Source: Bullera alba
Lineage: Eukaryota; Basidiomycota; Tremellomycetes; Tremellales; Bulleraceae
DNA: 64,000 nucleotides
Assembly (NCBI GenBank): GCA_001600095.1
Contig: BCIX01000005.1
Location: forward strand, 1,370,523 to 1,434,522
Direction of reading: 5' to 3'
The notes beneath the pieces were generated by a model. That model saw only the letters and a program-made list of their open reading frames with translations. It did no database searches and was not told the origin of the DNA. Position numbers and translations under genes: made by a program. Shown piece after piece: positions 55,198-64,000 of the stretch. Numbering within the stretch: position 1 is the stretch's first letter; every line of letters begins with the position of its first letter.

Positions 55198-58065
55198 CTA
55201 TTGAGGTCTCGAAAGCGAGACTCTAGACTGTCGGGCCTGAGAGGGGTGCTGGTAGTACGGAGCGGAGGTGTAGGGCGGCTGTACCATTTGGGCGTATTGG
55301 AACTGAGGGGCGTACTGCGCTGGGTGTTGTGGAAAGACCAAAGACGACCTCTGGCCGGGGACCATTGCTGGGAAAGCGGTCATTCCGGGATGGGCGTACA
55401 TCCCCTGTGGAGCCATCTGCCCCGGTCCTGGACCATACATGCCCATCAGGTGGAGACCGGCCATACCGCCCATACTGCTCATTCCCATTGGCATTGGTGG
55501 GGCTACTGGCGCGGTGGCAACACTCGGGGTGTTGACCTCGTAGAAGGAGTGATAGCGCCTAGGCATGCCGTCCGGCGATGATTTTTGTCTAGTCGATCCT
55601 GGTCGTGGTGGCGCCAGCGTCGACGTTGACACGTCGTAAGAGCTCTTGACTCGTCTCCTGGTATCACGCTGGGCATCGCCCCTCGTCGTGATCTCAGGAG
55701 GATGTGACACGTGGACTGTTGGCGGTCTAGGCGCAGCGATCTGACTCGTCGAAGTTCGCTTGTTGGGTCCGGTTGACGCAAGGCTCTTCTGACTCGTAGA
55801 TGCAGACAGAGTCGGGACCGTCGATAGCCTCTTTTGCTTTTGCTCCGCTTCAGCCCGTCGCTCCGCTTCGCCTGCAATGTTCGCATTGCGTCTCTCCCTG
55901 GTCTTGGCAATCTCGTCCAGAGCCCTTCGTCGAGCGGCATCGTCCTCTCTGGCGAACTGGACCGAAGAGCGTTTCTCTCCCGGTTGCGAGGTGGATCGCG
56001 CGTGTGTAGGCTTGGTCGGGACTGGCACCGCCGTCAGAGCGTTGAGGGATTGCTTCCTGGCCACGATCTTGGCTAGTGGGGCTTTATCCTCCTCATCACT
56101 TTCCTCCTCCTCAGCATCGCTCTCTTCGTCCGAGCTGTCATCCCAGGTCTGCTTGACAACCCTGGCTTTGGCGAAGCTCGAAACTGGCGCTGCTTCCATC
56201 TCCTCGAGGTCGAGCACGATCGTCGGAAGGCTTTGCGTTGGGACCAACGCTGCGTCAACCAGTTCGAGCAAAGCGGCAGTGGGTAATGGCGAAATGAGGA
56301 CCTCTTCGGACTCTTCGGTATCTGGGGTAGAGACAAGACCAATGTCCGTATCCTCCTCGCCGAGGAAGGCGGCCATTGGAACGCTGATATCCGCGTCGTT
56401 GGAAGCGATGACGTCGTGGATGTCCTGCATGGGAGCGCCGAGGCTGGGTCGAGGAAGTATTGGCCATGCCATCGACGATCTCGATACTGGCTCCTCCTCA
56501 CACTTTGACAGTGCAAGGATGTAATTGCTAAAGTCGAGATCCCAGACGCCGTAGCCTGGTCTGGCCATTGAAATGGGGGAGAACACACCATCCGGGTAGA
56601 AGACCATCATCCGCTCTTCGAAAGGCAATCGATTGACGAAATCCAATACGCCCTTTGGTCGTCGGACCACATTGATGTCTGAGACTTTGGCTCGGGGTAA
56701 TGGTTCCTCTGGACAATCTCCCTGATCGAGCTTGTTCATCACCCATTTCACGCCCAGAGTCGTGCCGAGGCCGCCTTCAGAGGGATGGAGGCCGGTGTCG
56801 GGCGTGTGGATGTTGACCGAGAGCGGGAAGACCTTTTGTCCAGCTTGGATCGAGATGGCCACTTCATCTGGAAGATTCGAGTATTGCCTTCGCAGTGCCA
56901 TGGCCAGAGGGTGAGGTGATGGCGAACGCAGTTGGTTCAACTTGGCATAAGAACTCCTCCTCAGTTGCTCGATGACATAGCCTCGGCTGATGGACCTGTC
57001 GAGGGATGATCTCGAAGCCTCGGTCGATGAGATGATCGACGGCGAAGGTGTCAATTTCAGGTGTGGGATAGGGTTGACCAGGGATACCATGCTGGCATTT
57101 GGCGACGAGTCTGTCGAAAGGGCTGTTGTGTCCGAAGGGGTCTTGGACCCCGGCGAGACCGACTGATACGCTTTGTTCGAGCGTTTGCCTCCCAGCCAAC
57201 CTCTCCAGCTAGACTTCTTGTTCTGCTTCTCTCCCGCGGCAGCCAACGCCTCGGCCAATTTCCCTCCAGCAAGCTCGACATCCATGTGATGAGCACCGAC
57301 CAGTTCGGCAGGGGTCTTGGGACCCTCGCTCGAGGAGGAACTAGCAGAGCTAGAAGCTTCGCTGTTGTTCGAATTGGACCGCGTTGACATTGGGGTCGTA
57401 GGATCGGCCTCCTCCGAGCCGGCAAAAGATGATGCTCGAGAGTTTAGCGGAATGCTGGAGATCCGAGTCGGCGGTGGTGCGGGCGTTTCCGAAGCCATGT
57501 CCTTCAGACCGATCATCGACATGCGCCTGATGCTGAACGCCTTTCGCAGGGTATTGCGTCCCAGTGAACGCGAGGCTGGTTTGACCAGTTCTATGGCGAT
57601 GAGATCCTCAGCTGGCCCATCCTCCAAGTCTTCGTGTGACCCCCTCGTCGCGTTTGAATCGACACTATTGCTTCTCCTTCTATTCCGCCCAACCAGCACA
57701 TCTTTCGAGTCATCCGCATTCGACGGCGGCTGAGATAGCGGTGATGTTCTCGCGAGCATAGACATTGACCTGACCTTCTTGAGCGGCCTCGATGACTCTT
57801 TCATAGGCGTCTTCTCAACCAGGCTGAGAGTACTGGCTGCTGGAGCGGGATCGGCATAGAAGAACGAGGGGTCGTCGGGGGGTAAGAGGAAACGATCCAA
57901 GTTATGTGGGTCGTGCGTCGATCCAGGGAAGACTGGAAATGGCGAATACGATGACGAACGCAGTAGCGACTGAGTCGTGGACAGGGAGGCAGGCTCGGGC
58001 AGATACAGCGACGAGCTCCGAGCGAACCTTGGCGGAGCCGGACGAACGACAAGTCCGACAGACAT
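55198..58065 (-). CDS. Large disordered protein with Met/Pro/Gln-rich tail, function unknown
   Basis: A single long exon from ATG 58065 encodes 955 residues. Most of it is low-complexity Ser/Pro/Arg-rich sequence. Two stretches look folded: SHPLAMALRRQYSNLPDEVAI-type at about 395-415 with the following VFPLSVNIHTPDTGLHPSEGG, and VLDFVNRLPFEERMMVFYPDG with YGVWDLDFSNYILALSKC at about 480-545. Then come an acidic run (DDSSDEESDAEEEESDEED), an Arg/Glu-rich helix (ARRRALDEIAKTRERRNANIAGEAE) and a prion-like Met/Pro/Gln/Tyr tail. No family is recognised. Upstream, an exon 58119-58269 with good splice sites is in frame (ending LPQSTQAVPPRD), so the true start may be further upstream. Serine-rich RRxS-like sites suggest regulation by kinases, which is inference. 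Confidence 0.7.
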   Translation of the reverse strand: MSVGLVVRPAPPRFARSSSLYLPEPASLSTTQSLLRSSSYSPFPVFPGSTHDPHNLDRFLLPPDDPSFFYADPAPAASTLSLVEKTPMKESSRPLKKVRSMSMLARTSPLSQPPSNADDSKDVLVGRNRRRSNSVDSNATRGSHEDLEDGPAEDLIAIELVKPASRSLGRNTLRKAFSIRRMSMIGLKDMASETPAPPPTRISSIPLNSRASSFAGSEEADPTTPMSTRSNSNNSEASSSASSSSSEGPKTPAELVGAHHMDVELAGGKLAEALAAAGEKQNKKSSWRGWLGGKRSNKAYQSVSPGSKTPSDTTALSTDSSPNASMVSLVNPIPHLKLTPSPSIISSTEASRSSLDRSISRGYVIEQLRRSSYAKLNQLRSPSPHPLAMALRRQYSNLPDEVAISIQAGQKVFPLSVNIHTPDTGLHPSEGGLGTTLGVKWVMNKLDQGDCPEEPLPRAKVSDINVVRRPKGVLDFVNRLPFEERMMVFYPDGVFSPISMARPGYGVWDLDFSNYILALSKCEEEPVSRSSMAWPILPRPSLGAPMQDIHDVIASNDADISVPMAAFLGEEDTDIGLVSTPDTEESEEVLISPLPTAALLELVDAALVPTQSLPTIVLDLEEMEAAPVSSFAKARVVKQTWDDSSDEESDAEEEESDEEDKAPLAKIVARKQSLNALTAVPVPTKPTHARSTSQPGEKRSSVQFAREDDAARRRALDEIAKTRERRNANIAGEAERRAEAEQKQKRLSTVPTLSASTSQKSLASTGPNKRTSTSQIAAPRPPTVHVSHPPEITTRGDAQRDTRRRVKSSYDVSTSTLAPPRPGSTRQKSSPDGMPRRYHSFYEVNTPSVATAPVAPPMPMGMSSMGGMAGLHLMGMYGPGPGQMAPQGMYAHPGMTAFPAMVPGQRSSLVFPQHPAQYAPQFQYAQMVQPPYTSAPYYQHPSQARQSRVSLSRPQ

Positions 58066-60552
58066 GGCTGCTGGAGGAATGTCAGTGCTGTTGATGGGAG
58101 TGACCACGGCCGACTTACAGTCTCGGGGCGGGACTGCCTGGGTGGATTGTGGGAGCTGGCTGATAGAGTTGAGAACGAGGTTTGGTGGATCACGGCAACC
58201 CTTTTCCCACCTCAACCCGTCTTTCAAGCGTCCAACTATGCCCGGTGCTCCTTTGCGCTTGCGATCGGACTGAGATGAGGATCCGGCAATCACTCCAAGG
58301 TGGTAAGTGGGGGTTGAGAGATGTCGGCAGCGCGTGTGGGGCACTTGTCAAAGGAGAACCGACGGGTGACAGGGGCGGATTGCTGCGCTAAGACCACGCT
58401 TGGTCAGCCATGAACAAAGGATACGAGGGATCCAAATGCTAATGAGAGTTTCATTCCGCGTGTCAAAGGCATCATTGACCGTCGGTCGCCGAAGCGGAAG
58501 AAAGGAGTGATGCCCCAAGCGAGCTGGGCATACCGGCACATGGAGGACGAAGATTGCCGGTGCAAACTCACCTGTGTGTCGCTTCCTCCCAGGTGGATCT
58601 CGATGCTCTATGTTCTATCCTCTATAGTTCCATAATCACTCTTCCGAAGCCAAGTGCGGTCCTGCACGTTCGTTTTGTACCAAGTCCGAAGCCGTGGGTG
58701 TTGTTATTGATCGCCTCGAGCGGCTGTTGCAATGATCGTTTTCGTTACCAAATATGCTGATCTGTCAAGTGTTGGAAATGAGTCGTGGCGTCACGAGCAG
58801 TGTGTGGGCGAGTGAGGAGTCGAGGCGGAGAGTGGTATGACACGATCGAGAAGATGATCAAAGCGCGAGACAGACCCAGTCAGCCTTGAAATGTCACTGT
58901 TTCCCTTCGCTAGCCAAGGAACGGGTGTGAGGTGTTGGACGAGTGTCAAGATGAAACCTCGCTCGTCATAGGAAGGGGAAGATGAGATGGTGCTGAAGTA
59001 GAGGAGGAAAGGCGAGAGGTGTTTTAGTTTGTCCTGGTAAATTGGTGGAATCTGATTTCGGGATCAGACATGTGTTTGAGATGGGCGACCTCGGGAGATG
59101 TAACGTGTGCTAGATCGGAGGGGAGGAGTGGCTCTGCGCATGTACTCACGAGGAGAATGTACACTTGTACAAGGTGCTATGCTATGCTTTGAGGCGATGT
59201 TGGTTGCTACTATATGCTGATGCTGATGGTCGTCCCGTTTTGCGGTGGATGAGGTTTATTGCTGGAAATCCGAGGTGAAACCGTCAGGGTAAGTTGACAG
59301 GGCGGAGGCTAGTGCACAGGTCTGAGTGGGTTCCAAGGTGTTTGAGGGTGGCGATGATGAGGGCGGGGGTGACCAATTGATCTTGAAAGTGGTGACACGA
59401 GCGGACCAGGTGACAGAGTGATAGTTCCCAAGCAGACGCGATCACAAGATACACCCCACGCTAGGTTTACGGGAAGATCACCGTTGGCCCGTTCTATCCG
59501 TTTGTAGCTTGCCCGGCTTGTAAAGTGCCAAGGGTACGATCGGGATAGATCAAGCAAGAGATCGAGGGGACGAGGAGAGCGGAGGTTCGAAGAGGTAGAG
59601 AGCGTGGTGAGGTGCAGAGTTGCCGGATTACAAGTAACGGGTAGTGTGTAATCCCAAGGATGCCGTCCGCTTCGAGAGGCGATGCAAAGGGTAAATCGTC
59701 ACGGGTCGACGGATCGATTCCTGCAAATTGAACGCTAGGACCGGGATGACGACGAGGTGGGCTGCCGCAAAGTGTCGAGCAGTCTCGAGCAGTGGGAGGG
59801 TGGTCGTGATGAGACAAAGTGTTTACAGACGACTAGCGAACGTGCTGGTCACACCAAATGCATACCCAGTCCCGCATACACCTACACGAGGACCATGATG
59901 GGAACGGTTTGCTGTGAGATCTCATTCTCGATATCTCTCGTAAAGGCTTGTTGACGACAACTCTAAAGGCAAGTCGACCACGCACCTCCAAGGCAGAGCT
60001 GGCTCCGGACTAGCCATGGCCTGCCATGGCCCATAGCTAGACATCCAACTTGCCCTCCCCTCCTTCCTGGTCCCGGGATGTCCCTAGCTCTTACGAGCAT
60101 GAACTTCCGCTAGAAGCACTCGTCGCCACTGTCGTCGTCGTCGCCGCCATCCTTCTCATCCCATAGGAAGCCAACGCCAGAGTGACAGACCAATTTTCCC
60201 ATTCAGTCAATTCAGTCAAATTCAATCACGGCAACTCAATGACGGTTTACGTTATCAGTAAAGCTTAAACAGCCCAAAACATCGTGCCTGAGACGAGCCG
60301 AGCGTACGTCGTCACTGGGGTAAATGCGGGGTACTGCCGGCTAGCGGAGATGTCACAGTGTCCGACCGCCAACTCTCAGATCTCGAGAGCCAGCGTGCGA
60401 TTGGCGTGCGACCCTGTGCAACTTTGGTGCAAACGCAACTGCAAGGTGAATTGATGCATTGTTGGTGGGTTTTCATACAATTGTAGCAGTTGATGCAGTG
60501 TGAGTACAGTTCCAGAACGCTCTCAACGCTGGCCGTCTATGAATTATAGGTT
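58066..60552. other. Long gene-poor region
   Basis: About 2.5 kb with no supported gene apart from the possible upstream exon at 58119-58269. Open frames are short and look random. It may hold a long promoter, leader introns or a non-coding transcript. Confidence 0.4.
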
Positions 60553-61900
60553 CTAGTGGGAATAGTCGTACTTTTCGAAGAAAGTCTTCGCGTCTTTCGT
60601 CTGAAGCGAGATCAGCAAACCCCCTTCAAGCAGCCCAGCTCGGGCTGCAATTGATGCAGGCAAGAGCCAAACTCACATCGCCCTTCCTTGGTCCTCGCTC
60701 CCTGCCTCTCTCCTTCTCCTGAGCTCGTCGCAGGTCTCTGTCCTCCCTGATCCACTCGAGGGCGAGCTTGAAGAGGTCCTCCCTGTCCTCCTTCGGCTTC
60801 CAGATATGCAGGTCCTTGGGCGTTCGACCAAGCTGCAGATGGGCGATGTGAGTAGGGAAGGAGTTCAGCCCGTCGAAAATGTGTGTCGCATCTGGGGCAG
60901 ATCAGCGGAATGCGCAAAAGTATCGTTGGCCGACGTGACGATGTCGAGCCAACGCCATCATGCGGCTTTCTTCGCTGTCGCCATCCATCTGACCTGTTCT
61001 CACTCACAGACAATAGTCGCTTTCCTGGTCTCCGACTCTGAGATCAGAAAATCAATGAGATCAGATCGAACCAGGACGTCGAGATCAACCGTGACCTGGA
61101 GATTTCAAAGTCAGCACAAACAGACTGAAGAGCCTGGCCCCACTCACTTCGTCGAGGAGCAGCACACTCCATTCAGTCATGAGTCCCATACAAAGCTGCA
61201 CCCGTCTTCGTTCACCGTCGGAGATCTATCGGTCGTGTCAGCACATGACGAGCCGAGATTCCCTATTCCATCCGAAACGCCTCATCCTCGAGTCATTCTA
61301 CCCACTTGGTGCATGTGCCTCCATGGACCAGTTCGTCAGCCCGTTCCCCCAAGTCAGAGTACCGCTTACTCACCAATCAAGATCAACATCCAGGATGCTC
61401 AACAACCGGTCTCTCCGCTCCTTGTGCCTGTATCCCCCAACAGAGTCGAGAAACTCTGATACGACAATATCCGATCGTACGACGGGGTTGTTGGACCATT
61501 CAATGCCAAGGTATACGACGCCCTAGCACAGCATCAGGATCTCAGCACCAGGGGACTAGTGCAAAGTCGCTCACCGCCGGGGGGTTCATGAACACGTCTT
61601 GTCCTAGAATCTTGCAATCCCGGGTTTTGGTCAATCGCTTTCCTGCCAGAATACGCAACAGGGTCGATTTTCCAGCTACGCCCAAATAAGTACTTGCCCT
61701 CACAATCTACGACTCGATTCTCTCCACAACATACCTCCGTTTGCGCCTACCAATAGGCACCGCGAGCCTTGCTCGAGCTTGAGGTCGACATCTGTGAGGA
61801 CAGTTTCTTGGCCTTCGGCAAAGGCAAAGTTGAGCTTTCCGCAGTCAATACCCAAGAGGCTGGGGTCGATTGGCGCGGTGGACTTTGCGTTGAACGGCAT
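60553..61900 (-). CDS. CAF16: CCR4-NOT-associated ABC ATPase Caf16
   Basis: Soluble single-domain ABC ATPase of the Caf16 group, linked to the CCR4-NOT complex and RNA polymerase II regulation in yeast; it has no membrane domain. Eight exons (61735-61900, 61575-61675, 61374-61522, 61306-61318, 61148-61225, 61008-61095, 60677-60891, 60553-60600) give 285 residues. Walker A is [17 protein letters not shown] (about 49-65), the signature is [16 protein letters not shown] and Walker B is [21 protein letters not shown], followed by the switch histidine in [12 protein letters not shown]. The match to yeast Caf16 (W-x-M-x-x-[21 protein letters not shown]) is good. The 13-nt exon at 61306-61318 encodes WHMHQ; direct joining of its neighbours would give a stop. 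The end FEKYDYSH is on a separate 48-nt exon. Confidence 0.92.
61306..61318 (-). other. 13-nt microexon in CAF16
   Basis: Minus-strand GCACATGCACCAA between an AG and a GTGGGT donor. It restores the WxMxxISDG segment of the Caf16 family; joining the neighbours directly gives TGA. Confidence 0.7.
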
Positions 61901-62284
61901 GTTGATCAATGGGTTTGCAGATGAGAGAAAGACGTGAGATCGTCAAGACTTGATGGCAGCTCGATCAATTAGCTGGGGTCATCACGACGGCGATCTCCGT
62001 TATTGTCGTGATCGGTCACGTGGTCATATGTCGTCATGTCCGAGATCTTGAGAGGACGCGATCGGCGTCGTAGCAAGCGCAGGAGTTCGCAGGCTGTACA
62101 GGGCGGTATCATGCCCTATAGACCAGACGCAGCCTTCGCTCAAGCTGCGACTGGCACATGAAGAACCCGTGCGCTGTATGTTCACTCTGGGCGCATCGGA
62201 ATACATGATGTACATGTATGTAATGCCAGATGTTCGAGGCCACAAATGCTAACACTCGGTAAGAGATACAGTAACAGTAATGGG
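61901..62284 (-). promoter_or_regulatory. Promoter region of CAF16
   Basis: 384 bp between the CAF16 start and the stop of the next minus-strand gene. No gene seen. Confidence 0.35.
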
Positions 62285-63913
62285 CTACTGCCCTCTTGTG
62301 CCATTAACGCTGATCGTGCTCGCGCTACTCCGACGCCGGACCTTGCTCGACGGGCGTTTCGGCTTCAAGCGCCCGTCATCCAGTTGTCGTATCGTCTCCA
62401 TCGACGCTTCTCTCGGACCATTCTCAGATTCTGGCGTGGTGGCAGAGTAGTCGTACAGCTCGCCTTGGATCGAAGGGGAATTCGCGGGCAAGGGCGAGGG
62501 CGACCGTGAGATCGGTTGCGACTCGAGATCCTCCCGAGGGGCGGCTTTATTTGATGCCGACTATCGCTGTCAGTTGCGGATTTTCGATATGCCTCGGGGA
62601 CATGGCTGACTCACTGCGACCCAGTATGCCGATGTCAGGATGACGCCAATACCGATCAGACTCAGGAAGGAGGGTAGTGTGTGGAAAATGAGCAGCTCGA
62701 GAATGATCGCGAAGAAGACCTGTGTAGATGGTATCAGCATCTCATTGGATCTGCCCCGCTCTGAGGCTTATCTGTCCACCCACATTCAGATACACTGCGA
62801 TACCTGCACGGCCGACTCGTTCGCGCTGAAGTCCAAGCGTGAGTAGCATCTGGCCCATGAATCCAAAGACCTAGGGAACACATCATAAGCTTCATCACCG
62901 CGGCCTGGAAATCCGTCATTGAGCCAACCTACCCCGATTGCCATGATCAATACAAAATCGCCCAAATTATCGACCCAAGCGGTCGGACCGGGTGTGAATA
63001 AGATCGCCCTGTCGACCATTCAGCGCAGTCAAGTGGAATATAGGGATGACTCACATGCTAGATACAGCAACACACATGTACGAGAACCAAAGCATCGAAT
63101 GTAGAGCATGGACCTTGTCCCCAAGTCGCCGGATTGTGATATCTGGAGGACAGTCAACATGTGTTTCGAAGCTGACCCACAAAACGATACCAATAACTTA
63201 CAGGCGAAAGACGCCCCGACGACAGACATGAATGCCCAAAAGACTGCTACCGCCCGACTGGACTTGGGCTTCTCCAGCCCGGGATCAGGTCCAGCGGCCC
63301 ATGATCCGAACAACGCCGGTGGTCTTGCTACCAGCATGACTCCGCAGAGACATAATCCGCCCGCTATCACCTCCCTCCGTGTCATTTTCTCCTTCAACAC
63401 CAACACTCCCAGCACGGCCGTTGCAGCCGGGATCAGGAATCCAATGGCGGCAGAGTCGCTAACGCTCAATCTTTTCAAGCTGAGGTAATTCGACGATAAA
63501 CCAAGGAATCCCACTGCGCCCCGGACGAAGAGCAGTTTCCTATGTTCCGGCGGACCAAGGAATGGATACGGATCACGCTGTATCAGCAGTATGACGGCGC
63601 TGAAAACTGCCGTTATGCCCATTCGTACCGCAATCAAGGTCGGGACCGAAATGTCGGAGATCGAGAGAAAGTACTTCACCGTAGCGGCCATACAGGCGAA
63701 GAAGAATTGTGACGCGCCGACGAGCACCAGACCAGAGTTGTGCCGTATGAACTCGTATGTCTGGTCAGAGACATACGGTCGGAGGAACACGAGGTCATCC
63801 GTGTGGTCGATCTCGAGCTCCTTTGGATCTGACGGTAAGAATGGCTCGAGGGTGGTATCGGCGGCAGCGGCTCGAGGGGCATTTGGGACAGGCTGGGGCT
63901 GTGAGCTGGTCAT
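62285..63913 (-). CDS. DMT-superfamily (EamA-type, SLC35G-like) transporter
   Basis: Ten-helix drug/metabolite transporter with two EamA repeats, probably in an intracellular or plasma membrane. The first exon (about 63200-63913) encodes a polar N-terminus (MTSSQPQPVPNAPRAAAADT) and helices such as GLVLVGASQFFFACMAATVKYFLS, SVPTLIAVRMGITAVFSAVILLI, FVRGAVGFLGLSSNYLSLKRLSVSDSAAIGFLIPAATAVLGVLVLKEKMTRRE and AGGLCLCGVMLVARPPALF. The helix-pair boundary KEKMTRREVIAGGLCLCGVML is the EamA signature. Further short exons supply LWFSYMCVAVSSM, WVDNLGDFVLIMAIGVFGFMGQMLLTLGLQRE, VFFAIILELLIFHTLPSFLSLIGIGVIL and a cytosolic Ser/Arg-rich tail ending NGTRGQ. Start ATG 63913, stop 62285-62287. Substrate unknown. 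Confidence 0.88.
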
Positions 63914-64000
63914 GGTCGGTGTCTCGAGACAATATCATCAGCCAGACGATGCGCTGACCAAGTGATGATGTAAGTAACCCGGTCAAACAACTGCCTACTA

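Noticed and set aside
1..64000. tRNA, rRNA, CRISPR array, transposon or prophage
   Set aside because: No cloverleaf-type sequence with a GTTCGAATC arm, no rRNA, no spaced repeats, no transposase or reverse transcriptase motifs were seen on either strand; the gene content is eukaryotic.

Overview
The window is nuclear DNA from a basidiomycete fungus, most likely a Tremellomycetes yeast (Cryptococcus/Kwoniella/Saitozyma-like). The reasons are dense genes split by many 35-60 nt introns with GTGAGT-type donors and CTGAC-like branch sites, a fused CPSase/GATase-DHOase-ATCase gene, a urease accessory gene and a small 'hypervirulence-associated' TUDOR protein. I cannot name the genus. No rRNA, tRNA, transposon or CRISPR array was seen.

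Layout. 0.4-11 kb: a G-alpha subunit and the EFR3 scaffold (+), then a TUDOR mini-protein, a tail-anchored protein that may be an Atg32-like mitophagy receptor, and a ceramide synthase (-). 11-20 kb: EFM7 methyltransferase (+), a Ser/Thr-rich membrane protein (-), ARPC2 (+) and a B-type cyclin with a very long ATG-free leader (+). 20.9-31 kb: a secreted apiosidase-like hydrolase, two unrecognised minus-strand genes (one with no start found), a TPT/SLC35 transporter, mitoribosomal mL61 and a Zn2Cys6 protein. 31.4-46.8 kb: proline dehydrogenase, NAP1, the 2,339-residue URA2, urease accessory UreF and a small secreted protein. 47.4-55 kb: ataxin-2/Pbp1, a CYSTM peptide gene, a single-pass membrane protein and a membrane-anchored hemerythrin-like protein. 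55-64 kb: a disordered 955-residue protein, a nearly empty 2.5 kb stretch, the CAF16 ABC ATPase and a DMT/EamA transporter.

Most genes are housekeeping and the strands are mixed, so there is no operon or gene cluster. Joint themes are signalling at the plasma membrane (G-alpha, EFR3), cell cycle and actin (cyclin B, ARPC2), mitochondria (PUT1, mL61, possible mitophagy receptor) and nitrogen and pyrimidine use (URA2, UreF, PUT1).

The most interesting signal is at the gene-structure level. Several genes keep their reading frame and a family motif only if microexons are spliced in: 3 nt (hemerythrin-like), 8 and 14 nt (CYSTM), 13 nt (CAF16), 18 and 22 nt (secreted protein). All splice models were read by eye; in those checked exon by exon, the coding exons sum to a multiple of three.
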